NCBI RefSeq assembly: GCF_963678635.1
Contig: NC_087064.1
Location: 70,307,465-70,371,464, forward strand
Direction of reading: 5' to 3'
Length of the DNA: 64,000 nt
Origin: Symsagittifera roscoffensis
Taxonomy: Eukaryota > Xenacoelomorpha > Acoela > Convolutidae
Shown one piece after another: positions 9,305 to 20,028 of this stretch. Below the pieces are notes generated by a model. It was not told the DNA's origin. It made no database searches and saw only the letters and a program-made list of their open reading frames with translations. A program made the position numbers and the translations under genes. Numbering within the stretch: the stretch's first letter is position 1; the number at the start of each line of letters is the position of its first letter.

Positions 9305-11918
9305 ATGTATATTCTAAAATTATTAATTTTTCTCCAACTCCTTTCTAGTAATCTCAAATCAAAACATAAACCCTTCTCCCCGCACAGGACCCCAAGATTT
9401 ATTAGTAACACATTACGATTGTGAAGAAAACGAACAAAAAAAACTACACAAGTATGCAATAAATCAAGTATCACAGTGCGAAACAGAACCCCAAGCCATA
9501 GAAACTACAAATGTAATAGCAACACTTTATTCAAAAGCCCGAGCAACTACAGTTATAGGATATAAATTCACAGCAACATTTTCTGAAAAGAAAGTACATT
9601 GTTCACAAGTCTCAAACGGAAATAAAAACCGACTTGACCATGAATCATTCTACCAGAGTAATATAGAACGACTTTTACATCTCAATCCCGAAGATTGTAA
9701 AAACGAGTTGCTCCGACTAAACATCACAAAAAATAAAAACACAGATAGAAATTTAGTATATTTCCAAGTTTTTTCAGATTCTGTACATCAAGCAGAACTT
9801 GAAAGATATCAAGGACATATAAAATTAGATGAAAAATACCCATACAACGGCGCACACGGACGATTAACCTATGACATGCACGATAAACACTGGATACCAC
9901 ACATTGGTATAAATGACCCATCAAACTGCAAAGCAGACACAAAAAATAAAGGATACCAAGAAATAATGTTTTTCGATTGGAAAATACAACTCGAAAAAAT
10001 ACAACTCACACGAGATTTATCAGACAACACAATGATTTATCAAGGAATTAGATTACCTTGTAAAAACGACCAAGGTTATTGCGACCCTACAACCAGAACA
10101 CAAGCAACAATTGTTTGGTTCCCCGAAGACACATGTACAACATTTCAAGTAGCAAAAATACACGCTCGTATGATAAAATTTCACGAAAAATATTTTATAC
10201 AATCAATACCATATGAACAAGTAAATCCATTACGAAAAATAAGTTCTAATTTTCGAAACATTCATAATATAGAAAATAAATTAACACGTTTTCAAATATA
10301 TCAAGAAACAGAACTTGCATGTAAATACAGAAACCCACTTCACAAAACACAATACTCTGAAATATTAGTTGAATACGAAAATGGATTCGACATGACCACT
10401 GGAAAAATAAAAGTCGACCCATACGCCACAAGTCATCCCCTAAACGAAGGAACATCATATATACCAATTAATTTTCAAAAGAATACAGGTCAACCTGGTG
10501 GACATTTAAAGCCCCAAGACGATCAAAGCACACGTTTACAAGAACTATCACTAATGAATAGTACATATTTTGGTAATATCCACTATGATATTTACTTAGA
10601 TATGAAACTAGACTACACGATTAGCCGAATTTTTCAAGAAATGTCACTCTCCGAATGAGAAACATTACACCAACTATGCGAATTAGAAAAAACACAAATA
10701 TTACAATCACTTGCACTAGCAGTATTAAAAATACCCTACGCAGGATATTTACTATCAGGAAATAGATCAAATTTGTTAGACTATGAAGGAAACATCTTAT
10801 GGTTTTATACTTGTACTAAAAAAGTATCACCACTATACGTTTTTGAAGATAAACGATGCTATAAAAGAATCCCTATCTTTTATAAGAATAAAGTACATTT
10901 CGTTGACACACTTTCACGAAGAACCTATTTCTGGGATACCGCAGTTCCATGTGGATCAGAAAATAGCCACAACGTAGTACAACTAAACCCTGATGAAGAT
11001 AAATATTACCTTCTCACCCCATATCCCACATTAATGCAATCACTCAAAAAATTTTCACCAGAAAGCATTCGCGCTATCGCTCGAAACCCAAATATAGACT
11101 TACAATCAATAGGAATATACTCAAAATCAGATATTCAACATCACATTAGAACACAACAATTCCAAGAATTATTAACACAAATGGACACAATACAAAGACA
11201 ATCAATTGACCAAAACTTACGCAAACTTGCCGAAACCGCAGGATTTGCAGACATCTATACGCAAGACTATAGCGGATATTTTAAGGACATTAAAGATTAT
11301 ATATATCTAAACGGTGAAAAATACCGTCCCCAAGATATATCACCTATCAATATTTTTAGCTTTGTTACACTTAAGAATGAAATTCTTGATTTTCTAGGAT
11401 GGCCCTACTACATCTTAGAAAAACTGACTATTTTATACGCAATGTTTAACTTTATTGGATTTCTTTTTTCACTCTTAAAAGGAATCTATAACACATGTGC
11501 TATACACACACAAGTCAATAGACAAGCAAGTGTAGCACGCATACTATTTGCAGGATTTTTTGGAATATTTTCTACATCTATAAACAAAATTCTTTTAGAC
11601 GCACAAATAAAAGAATATAACACAAAAATAGCAACAAGACAGAACACATACGACGAAGAACATAACAATGCAGACACAACACCAACAGCACCACAGTTAC
11701 CACCCCTACCACATAACCATCCATTATCCCTAGTCCCACGTAATTTTCGAAATTTAGCCATAACACATAATAATTTTAGACCAACCATATCACAAAGTCC
11801 CATCCAACATATAATGCCACACCACTCACAAGATGAAAATACTTATGAACAAATTATAGAACAACCCCATACCACCGCTTTTCAGTCTCAAAATAATAAT
11901 TTTTTTAGCCCACGATGA
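9305..11918 (+). pseudogene. Envelope-type glycoprotein gene of element A, broken by one frame change and one in-frame stop
   Basis: ATG 9,305 opens a signal-peptide-like start (about 15 mostly Leu/Ile/Phe residues) in frame 2. The mature-protein frame (frame 0) is open from about 9,331 to the TGA at 10,656-10,658 and continues in the same frame to TGA 11,916-11,918. The gene therefore carries one frame change near 9,365-9,395 and one in-frame stop; the pieces are not joined here. The ectodomain has many Cys. Hydrophobic spans lie near 11,410-11,490 and 11,545-11,590, the second followed by a Pro-rich tail. The Cys/aromatic spacing between about 10,660 and 10,970 resembles class III fusion glycoproteins of mononegavirus/chuvirus type that some invertebrate LTR elements have captured; this family call is tentative. 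The gene would supply a membrane-fusion protein. Confidence 0.6.
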
Positions 11919-13723
11919 GCCGACAACTTGGATCCCTACACCGATCAAATTCCCACCCAACCAACCTCACCACTCCAATCCCAATAATACCACTTTTTGC
12001 TTTTCCGCCACCCGATTTCCCATCCAGTAATGTAACATCCGGCATGAATTCCGATACTAATTCACACATCTCAGTTTTATACTCCATCTCACAACTCAAT
12101 AACCCGAATATTGAAACCCCCGATGAATTTGCCGACTCTGAACCATCTCCATCAAATAATTTTCACACCAAATCCTTAAATTTTTCCCAACCCCCTTTTC
12201 AACCCATACTACCAAATAACCCTGACCCAACCAATTCTACACCCTCTTATGCTTCCCAAGTCACTCCAACCTACTCCTCACTTCACTCAGACCAATCATC
12301 TCATTCTCCAGACACCCCCCGAATCTCCCCAGAACTAGATAATTTCATTACCCTACAACAACAACCCTATCACCTTGACACCCCAACCATAAACCAAATC
12401 TCATCCACAATAGATTCATCCAACCCTCCTACCCCTACACCCTCTTCAATTTATACTGAATCATTAGCACCATCATCCACAACTACTGAATCTTCACTCA
12501 GCACTAATAGAGCTTACCGCACTTTTAAAAGGAAGTTCCCCAACCATCCTTTCCCAGCGAAACCAGGAACAGCCCGTGAATATATCAACCATCCACAACA
12601 CACTAACACAAAAGAATTTTTAGCTATCACCTTACCCTCATTTCCACAATACACCTTAAACACCCCTCATGACACTAACGAGACACGTAACTTTGTAGAC
12701 GAATACGTTTTAATGCCTACCCTTCCTTGGACCTCATATTATCATTTTACAAATCCCCTTTGCTTACCTTTATCTAACACTCATATCGATATAGAACGAA
12801 ATAAGGACATGCTATATCGACTCACTACAACACTAACACCTAGACAATTTACTTACATTGGATATAAAAAATCACTAAAAACACACACTGCACCCCGAGC
12901 TAATGAATATACACTAGAATATTACGATCATAACATCATCAGAACTAACCAAGATCAATTCTTAGATGACGATCGCTTCGCTAACCCACAAATCACCGAG
13001 AAATTTTTCATTAAAACACCATATGTATTTACACTAAATATCTTTGATCGCAAGTTTGACCACATTATTTCAGAAGCACTAACAGACACGCAAGCCTACG
13101 AAAGTTTTAAAGAACGCTTCCAAATATTTTCACTAACCTTTCATTTCCTTGCACCACATGAAAGAGATTTGCACTGCTCACACGATATTATGTTGCGCAC
13201 TAAACAAACACACACATATACTTATTATCGTTTCATCCAAAATCACTTTGACCTACACACTCCCTCCAGACAACCACACCATCGTTTTCAATTCATCAAT
13301 TCCAAATACACCTCACCATTCATTCTTAACTTCACATATTGCATTAAAGATACTAACCTTCATGGTATTCTTCGAAATTATGATCCCATAACCCAAATGT
13401 ATATCTTTTGTCCCATCACCAAGACCTTCAACGCAGAAGAATCCCGACCCTTCCTCATCCCACACGAGTTTGTACAACCTATAGAAATCCCCATTTTAGA
13501 ATTCATCCATAACACTAAATTCAACCACAAATTATATAATCTAATCCAAAACACACCTTATGAATTTGCAGTTGGCACTGAAGAACTAACCACCATTAAG
13601 GCACTTCAATTGCTTTGGCCACTGCTTCAAACTAAAAATATCATCCGCATCTTAGCCAAATTACTAACAACTTCAGATCTCATCCACGACATCTTCCCCC
13701 ACGGTTTCTTCCCCGACGACTAA
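11915..13723 (+). CDS. 602-aa accessory protein of element A, unknown function
   Basis: The ORF starts with an ATGA overlap on the envelope stop codon, suggesting coupled translation or a shared mRNA. Residues 1 to about 205 are S/T/P/N-rich and look disordered. A basic patch (RTFKRKFPNH) leads into an ordered region from about 230 to the end, with repeated aromatic/hydrophobic spacing, several His and Cys, and a helical C-terminus. No transmembrane segment or catalytic motif is visible and I recognise no family. The design (disordered P/S/T N-terminus plus ordered C-terminus) parallels the ATG-less ORF upstream, but I see no clear sequence match. The frame is intact over 1.8 kb, unlike the envelope gene, so it is very likely a real gene. 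Confidence 0.7.
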   Translation: MSRQLGSLHRSNSHPTNLTTPIPIIPLFAFPPPDFPSSNVTSGMNSDTNSHISVLYSISQLNNPNIETPDEFADSEPSPSNNFHTKSLNFSQPPFQPILPNNPDPTNSTPSYASQVTPTYSSLHSDQSSHSPDTPRISPELDNFITLQQQPYHLDTPTINQISSTIDSSNPPTPTPSSIYTESLAPSSTTTESSLSTNRAYRTFKRKFPNHPFPAKPGTAREYINHPQHTNTKEFLAITLPSFPQYTLNTPHDTNETRNFVDEYVLMPTLPWTSYYHFTNPLCLPLSNTHIDIERNKDMLYRLTTTLTPRQFTYIGYKKSLKTHTAPRANEYTLEYYDHNIIRTNQDQFLDDDRFANPQITEKFFIKTPYVFTLNIFDRKFDHIISEALTDTQAYESFKERFQIFSLTFHFLAPHERDLHCSHDIMLRTKQTHTYTYYRFIQNHFDLHTPSRQPHHRFQFINSKYTSPFILNFTYCIKDTNLHGILRNYDPITQMYIFCPITKTFNAEESRPFLIPHEFVQPIEIPILEFIHNTKFNHKLYNLIQNTPYEFAVGTEELTTIKALQLLWPLLQTKNIIRILAKLLTTSDLIHDIFPHGFFPDD

Positions 13724-13732
13724 CAGGTAAGT
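13724..13732 (+). promoter_or_regulatory. Perfect 5' splice-site consensus right after the 602-aa ORF
   Basis: The stop TAA (13,721-13,723) is followed directly by CAG|GTAAGT, a full match to the metazoan donor consensus. It may splice a 3' untranslated intron or join element transcripts to downstream sequence. Function is inferred from sequence only. Confidence 0.4.
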
Positions 13733-14785
13733 ATGAATTATACATATTACTAACTAATTTAAATATTGGAAACTCACCATTCTTTATCCATGTTTTCTTT
13801 AGAATTTTAGCCTTCATCCTAGATCATCTGAAAAATTCACAAAAGAAAAATAAAAAATAGCAAACTTCTTCAAAACTGTTTAAAACCCTATTAAATTTTT
13901 GCACCAACAATTAAATAAATATAATACCAATGCAGTAAATTAATTTATAAATTTTTCCCCCACAAGCAGTAAATCTAATAATGATGAAAATTTGTAACTT
14001 AATTTTCCCCAACAACTAGCAGTAAAGATAAAATTCTATGTAGTAAATTAATAAGAAGCAAATACAGTACTAACCTTTTGCTATTTTCATTCACTCGCAC
14101 AAGAATTCTATCCAAACTCGCACAGCTCGCCCACGAAGAATTGTTTAAAATAATGAATTTCAGTTTCAAGCTTTCACACTCAATAACTCTAACACAAGAT
14201 AACACGTTTCAAACTTTCCTTTAACCCGGTTGGAAAGGAATTATATACTAAACAAAACTAACCAATGCAGCTTACTAAACACCACAACACATAGCATAAC
14301 AGCATGACTAAGAAAAAGAAACCAACGGTACCCAAACCGGATTAACCCAGTTTAAAACTGGATAATTTATTCTTTTGAAGACTATTATAAAGTCTAAGAA
14401 AGAAATAATAAAACACAAAAAAGTCGAAAGACAAACCCATACCACAAACAATTTGATTTTTGAAAAAAGGACACAACCAACAAAACATAAGAAAAACCAC
14501 AACAAACCCAACATAAAACGTTGTCACATAACAGGACCTCTCACAAAAACCGCATGCAATCATACTCCCACTCCTGGCCTAACCCACCAGGAAGGACGTC
14601 CTGAGCATGCTCTATAGCCGGCCTAACCCACCGCGCTACATCCACGCTTTGTGACCATACTCCTATTTTTAATAAGAGCTACTCAAGGGTGAGTAACTCT
14701 TCAAAATAACTGAACTAAAACAAAAAGCTTTTGTGAAAACAACTAACTAAAATCATAATTAAAAAATATTAAACTAATAAAAGTT
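13733..14785 (+). other. Non-coding right part of element A or flank, with hairpins and short direct repeats
   Basis: No convincing plus-strand gene. Visible structure: a perfect 7-bp hairpin CCAGTTT-A-AAACTGG (14,348-14,362); GGCCTAACCCACC twice (14,576-14,588 and 14,620-14,632); and a stem with one mismatch, AAGAGCTACTCA/TGAGTAACTCTT (14,674-14,701). It may include the 3' untranslated region and start of a 3' LTR, but no LTR pair can be shown. Confidence 0.5.
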
Positions 14786-15262
14786 TTATAAAATGTAAAT
14801 TACATTATGCAATACATAGATCAGAATACAACACCAAGGACGAACATCCAAAGACAAAACGACCCTACTACACTCGAGAAAGAATGGCCAACTACAATCA
14901 ATATGCCGCCCACAATCACAACTCAAAGGATTTAGAGTACGACTTGACTTCGCAGAAAAGGACTTCATTGAACTAGACCAATGACCACCTCGATGTTCAA
15001 GTATACGTACAGATCCGAGTAACCAGGCATCCCCTCCACGCACAATCTCCACGCCATTCCCAGACAAGGTCAAACACAAAGAAGTTCTCACCAATGAAAC
15101 AGAAAAACCTGACATAGCCAACCATTCTGAAATCAGATTTGAATTTGTTGCGAAAACCCAGTCGTTGTCTTGAGAAGACACAACGATTGAATCTGGGACT
15201 TCTCTAATAAGAAAACCCAGAAGAAATAAGATGTTCGCCAAATACCAACGTCCATCATCCAT
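14786..15262 (-). CDS. 158-aa minus-strand ORF with signal-like N-terminus, unknown
   Basis: The ATG sits in a good context (AAAG before ATGG). Residues 7-18 form a hydrophobic run like a signal peptide or anchor. The middle has mixed composition, and the C-terminal 50 residues hold six Cys (CDC, DC, EC, WCC). Base composition is more balanced than in the A/C-rich DNA around it. I recognise no family. It could be an antisense accessory gene of element A, a host or unrelated exon, or chance. Confidence 0.3.
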   Translation of the reverse strand: MDDGRWYLANILFLLGFLIREVPDSIVVSSQDNDWVFATNSNLISEWLAMSGFSVSLVRTSLCLTLSGNGVEIVRGGDAWLLGSVRILEHRGGHWSSSMKSFSAKSSRTLNPLSCDCGRHIDCSWPFFLECSRVVLSLDVRPWCCILIYVLHNVIYIL

Positions 15263-15430
15263 CTTTTGAATTGCAGAAAGACTAATCTAAAAAACTCTGT
15301 AAAACCCGGATGGGTGGAACCTGATCTAAACTACATTTTATGATTGGATAAATTAGATATTTTACCAATGTAAAGTATTTAATATTAACCAATCATGATT
15401 CATCTAACTAACAATCCACTTATTTGTAAG

Positions 15431-15456
15431 TGCTGAAATTACTTGTAATTTCAGCA
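15431..15456. repeat. Perfect 12-bp inverted repeat with 2-nt loop
   Basis: TGCTGAAATTAC-TT-GTAATTTCAGCA. It could form a stable RNA hairpin or cruciform. It lies where a 3' LTR of element A could be, but no function is shown. Confidence 0.8.
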
Positions 15457-15745
15457 CCAGAGAGATTTGAATTTAACTTAGAAATTAGTTGAACTCTCCC
15501 GAGTACTTCAGCAGCCGCAATAAACCAGTATACCCTAGATCTATTGAGCCTAGCAGAGACTAGTTAAACAACCTGAGACTAGCTAGTATAAGAGTAAGAT
15601 TAGGATTGGTATTAGACTAAGAAGTTGCACGAATCTATCCGGCCGAAAATAAGATAGCGTGACGAGCAGACGGTGTACCCTATCCGAAATTACTCTATGA
15701 GTTATACCCATCGGTCCTAACTCAGTAGCTTAATATTTTAATAAC

Positions 15746-16031
15746 TTTTGTAAATGTTACATAATTGCTACATAACTATTATAGAAAAAAAAATTTACGT
15801 ATTTTCGGCTGGTTGATACTTTGGCTGATTTTTATTACAGCTAGTTTGTATACCACAGGAAAAAGAGAGTAATCAAACCAGCCGAAGTTTAAAGCAACCA
15901 AAAATGCGCAGAGCCAGCCGAAAAATTACATCAAATGAGCATCATTTTTGTAACTGTTACATGACGACTGTTACATAATTTCTAAGTAAACATATTGCTT
16001 TTGGCTGGTTGATAAGTCGGCTGCTTTTTTT
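15746..16031. repeat. Direct repeats of about 90 bp sharing GTTACATAA and GGCTGGTTGATA, with an internal inverted copy
   Basis: Copy 1 is about 15,746-15,835 and copy 2 about 15,945-16,031; both run from TTTTGTAA through TGTTACAT to GGCTGGTTGATA and a T-run. Between them ATCAAACCAGCCGAA (15,872-15,886) is nearly the reverse complement of TTCGGCTGGTTGAT (15,804-15,817). Could be the end of a degraded DNA transposon or a minisatellite. Confidence 0.6.
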
Positions 16032-16999
16032 CACTGGTTATATTATGTTCTACCGTGGAAATTACGAGCAGTCACTTGAGCAAGGAAGGGCCAACACGGA
16101 CAGTCAAAGTGGAATGGAAGGTTCATGGGAGATTTAGTTATTTATGTGGGTACACAGGCATCACAACCACAAGTCTTAAAAAAACACGTAGGAGCAAAAT
16201 CCACTTCACGGTTTTAAACGTTGTTTAATTAATGCTACTAAGCAAAAATTTTTAATAAGTATATTCAAAGCTGGACTGATTTTGAACTGTATGATTTGTG
16301 ATTGTTTTTGATTTCAAAAAACTACAAGATTTCTCGTATCAGGGCAAAGCCCTGAATGTTCCGACTGCCTTTTAACGTATATGGAGCAGTAATAACATTT
16401 AAAAAAATTAAATGAAATAAAACAAAATGAAAAAAAAAAATTCTAAAATTTGAATTTTTTTTGAAAATCATCACCCCACACGCCATATAAACTACAAAAG
16501 GATAGAATTCGCTCCTTGTAACAAATCAATTATGGCAAATAAGCGTCTTTAAACCAATTTGGAACGATTTCTAAGACGGATTAAATCTCGCTTACGCGTT
16601 AATAGCGCGAATTATATCGCGTGTTAATTGTCCCAAATTGGCCAAAATGGCAATCTTTAAACCCCCGTAACTTTACAAAAAATGGTCACAGGTGAAATAT
16701 ATTTTTTAATTTGAGCTCAAAACAACAATACCTTTCGAATGATATAAAAAAATTCCGTCAAAAATGGCTAGTTAAAAAGTCGAAATTTGTCTGAAGAAAA
16801 AAAACCCACCCCGAGCACAAATATTCCCTTACTTTCTTATCGAAAGTCGGAACAAAAATTAATTTAACAAGAAATTTTAAGGGGCGTAAAAAGCCGGACA
16901 CAATCTTTTGCGGATTGTTGCAATTCTTGAGTTGATGTACAGCTATTAAATAAAACTTTAAAAGGTTGTGATTTATTGTAGGATTTTTCAAATGAACCT

Positions 17000-18963
17000 A
17001 GCACTGTACCTGAATAGTCGAGTACGACAATTTATTTTGCAATACTGGATGGGTTCTTCAATCCTGAGTCCAAAATTTTGATTGATTATTTCTAAAATCT
17101 TAAATTACAATTTTACCGGATAAAGGAAATTGAACGGTAACTGATTTTAGTGTAAATTAGTCAGAAAACGTCAGGAAAATAGTAAATGTGATGGCACGGT
17201 ATAAAACATCCCAACAAGTGATTGAGGAAATTGCCATTTGGAAATTGTTTTAATGTTTAAATTCACAGTGACGATGGATTTGGACACTATTTTAAAATTG
17301 CAAGAGTTTTCCTAGACCCCAACTTAACACAATTGCAAGATGCGAAAATTCGACAACCAAAGTTCTGAGTAACTGAGGCGCCTTGTCAGCTACGGGTTCC
17401 AAAAATCAATTTGAACTAACAAAAAGGTTCAAAATAATTTGTATAACACTACTGCAGCATATTCCTTTCAAGAGTTAGCCGAGACGTTATACAGTTATGT
17501 TGTTGAGATAAGGCGAGTCACAGTACGATAATCCAAAATGGATCTAAGACATACTTCGACCCGTATTTTAGGTGCTATAAAGATATTTTCAGTACGCTGT
17601 GCACACGGGCTCAAGGAATGAGATAGATACTTTCGCCACTCAATACCGGTGCTTCCTGCTATCATTTTGGATAGAAGAATGTTGCATTTTCGTTCGGGAT
17701 AATTGAAGTCGACCTAACCACAAATCCATTTGGTAACACGGCGTTGAAAATTTCAAAAAGACTGATGTCTCTGACTTTGAAGAGTACCAGGCAGCACTAG
17801 CATCGGAAATAATAGGCAAAACTAGGGTTTTGTAAGTGTTTGAACGAGTTGCTTCGTAAATAACTGGAGATAGATTCCGTTTGAGCATCATGAAAGTACT
17901 ATTTGCTTTCCTGATCAAGCGGGTCGCATATGACAACGAAACACTCACTGAACAATCTAAAAAAGAAACAAGGATAGTCGGCTGCTGTGTAACTAGCACA
18001 GATTAGTCCGACCAGAATCTCAGAATTTTTGTTTTCAAGTTAATGTATTTTTTATACGTCGTGTGACTATAGAGCTTTACAAACGCGTAGAAATTTAGTG
18101 AACTAGACGTAAGCACTTCAATTGTCTTCAAAAAAAATAAATTAACATAAAGAGTTGAAAAATTTGAAGAACAATTTTTTTTTCCATTTTTCAAATATTT
18201 TCGAAAACTTTGTTTATAGTTAAGTATAGTTAATCAAATGGCTAAAATCATTCCAAAATCACTTTTTTTCCCAAAAATTGCTAGAGTAAGGGTGAGCCTT
18301 CCAATTGTACAAACATTATCATGAAATTCAATTTTTTTTATCATTTTATAATAGACAATCGCCACGCACTCACTAATGATATTTAATTTTCAATATAAGA
18401 AAAAATGGAAAGGAGAAAGCACTGTACCTGAATAGTCGAGTACGACAATTTATTTTGCAATACTGGATGGGTTCTTCAATCCTGAGTCCAAAATTTTGAC
18501 TGATTATTTCTAAAATCTTAAATTACAATTTTACCGGATAAAGGAAATTGAAAGGTAGCTGATTTTAGTGTAAATTAGTCAGAAAACGTCAGGAAAATAG
18601 TAAATGTGATGGCACGGTATAAAACATCCCAACAAGTGATTGAGGAAATTGCCATTTGGAAATTGTTTTAATGTTTAAATTCACAGTGACGATGGATTTG
18701 GACACTATTTTAAAATTGCAAGAGTTTTCCTAGACCCCAACTTAACACAATTGCGAGATGCGAAAATTCGACAACCAAAGTTCTGAGTAACCGAGGCGCC
18801 TTGTCAGCTACGGGTTCCAAAAATCAATTTGAACTAACAAAAAGGTTCAAAATAATTTGTATAACACTACTGGTGCATTATTCGTTTCAAGAGTTAGCCG
18901 AGTTGTTATACAGTTATGTTGTTGAGATAAGGCGAGTCACAGTACGATGATCCAAAATGGATC
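17000..18963. repeat. 545-bp direct repeats flanking about 870 bp
   Basis: Copy 1 is 17,000-17,544 and copy 2 is 18,418-18,963, both from AGCACTGTACC to AAAATGGATC, with only a few differences by eye. They flank 17,545-18,417, which contains a minus-strand LINE fragment. The ends do not follow TG...CA, so a partial tandem duplication of a 1,418-bp unit is as likely as an LTR pair. A weak relative of the right edge (GAAATGGATCCAG) occurs near 19,826. Confidence 0.85.
17640..17999 (-). pseudogene. Fragment of LINE reverse transcriptase C-terminal region
   Basis: The 119-aa frame matches the pattern found after the RT thumb in jockey/CR1-type elements: an Arg/Lys-rich helix (RLIRKANSTFMMLKRNL), then YKTLVLPI and the SDASAAWY stretch, where elements usually read a tyrosine/tryptophan-containing 'Y A S E V W' type motif, and finally a WLG ending. 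Only this C-terminal piece remains, and it has no start of its own. It lies between the two 545-bp repeats. Lineage is uncertain beyond non-LTR retrotransposon. Confidence 0.55.
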
Positions 18964-20028
18964 CAGCCCACATTGTCTAATAAAAAGTAGTTATTATTAA
19001 GTTTCCGAATCTTGATTTAAATGCCATTTGAGCGTATTTGGGTACTTCGAGATTCAGCTCGAATGGGTTATTCAATTCTGCACACGTGGGAGCTTTATTT
19101 TGGTAGTACCTACAAGCATTAACAACTACAACGTTACGCCCTATCGACTGAAATGTTGGCTCCGACTGAAAAACATACAAAGAATATGTTTGCAAAATGA
19201 TAGCTATGAACTTGATGTACGTTTTAGACACGCAATTTTGCTTGGTATCTTACTCATGTTACTGATCATAAAAAGTTTATAAAAAGGATTCTTTAAGCTT
19301 CATATCAGCTGTTAAATTGCTGCCTTGAGATTCCTTTACATGGGTTAGAATGATCTTCACTACAAATAGAAAAGAAATTTTCCTGTAATTAAAATTCATA
19401 TTTTTATAGTTCAAGCTGGTGTTACCTATATTTGCATGTGCACGTTTAAATTGGCTCCAAACCATGTTTTTTGGTATTCTGACTGCTATTTTTTTCTTCG
19501 TAAAACTATTTTTATACGTCTTTTGTTCTCATTGATTGGGTTGTTTTCCTCCTTTATTCTTTTGTATGCTGGTATACTTATATATCCCAGATATCGTTCA
19601 ATATAAAAAAAATAGTGAAAGTGAAGGATATTACATTTCAATTTGGGATCAAACCTTCTCAATTTGAAAAAAGATGTCAAACCTTCCTCTGTATCAGCAG
19701 GTCCTAATTACCTGGCTTAGTTTCTACAATATTTTCCCAAGAAAAAACAATTTGACATCCGGGCAAATTGAACGTTATTTACAGCGAAGTGCCCTTTAAG
19801 CCGACACTCCTTTCGAACAATCCGAAATGGATCCAGGACACACTGTCATAGTGACCTTGGGATGAGCAAGGGTTTTGCAATCGGGTTCAAGACTTTTTTT
19901 GCGTTTATTCCGTTTCAAAAAAGTTGACGGCTTATTATTTATCTGCTAATTTTTTGTCGTATTAGTTGCCACCTCGTAGAATTGCTGTTTTTTTTTTGCT
20001 GTATTTTGTAGTGTTTTGGTTCAATTTT
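18964..20028. other. AT-rich stretch with no recognised feature
   Basis: Short ORFs on both strands look like chance. Apart from the weak repeat-edge similarity near 19,826 I see nothing to annotate. Confidence 0.5.

Larger units (their letters stand above)
1..13726 (+). mobile_element. Element A: Ty3/gypsy-type LTR retroelement with env-like and accessory ORFs (left end outside window)
   Basis: Genes run in the order gag-protease, RT-RNase H, integrase, small membrane ORFs, ATG-less ORF, envelope-type glycoprotein, 602-aa ORF, all on the plus strand. RT before RNase H before integrase is the Ty3/gypsy order. The plus strand is A/C-rich and G-poor throughout, which ties the accessory ORFs to the same element. 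No LTR could be paired: the left LTR would lie outside the window, and I found no copy of bases 1-200 downstream of 13,726. The element's right end is therefore unknown and may reach about 15,700. The gag-pol frames are nearly intact, whereas the integrase junction and envelope gene are broken. Confidence 0.85.
15263..16999. other. Non-coding AT-rich stretch with inverted and direct repeats
   Basis: No gene seen. The stretch contains the palindrome at 15,431 and the GGCTGGTTGAT repeats at 15,746-16,031, listed separately. A 7-bp hairpin TCAGGGC-AAA-GCCCTGA lies near 16,340. From about 16,400 on the sequence is A/T-rich without features I can name. Confidence 0.5.

Noticed and set aside
14576..14640. 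Possible tRNA-derived SINE on the minus strand around GGCCTAACCCACC repeats
   Set aside because: An A-box-like stretch can be imagined, but no B box follows and no cloverleaf can be drawn.
1..15700. LTR pair of element A
   Set aside because: I compared bases 1-210 with 13,700-15,700 by eye and found no matching stretch; the left LTR must lie outside the window.
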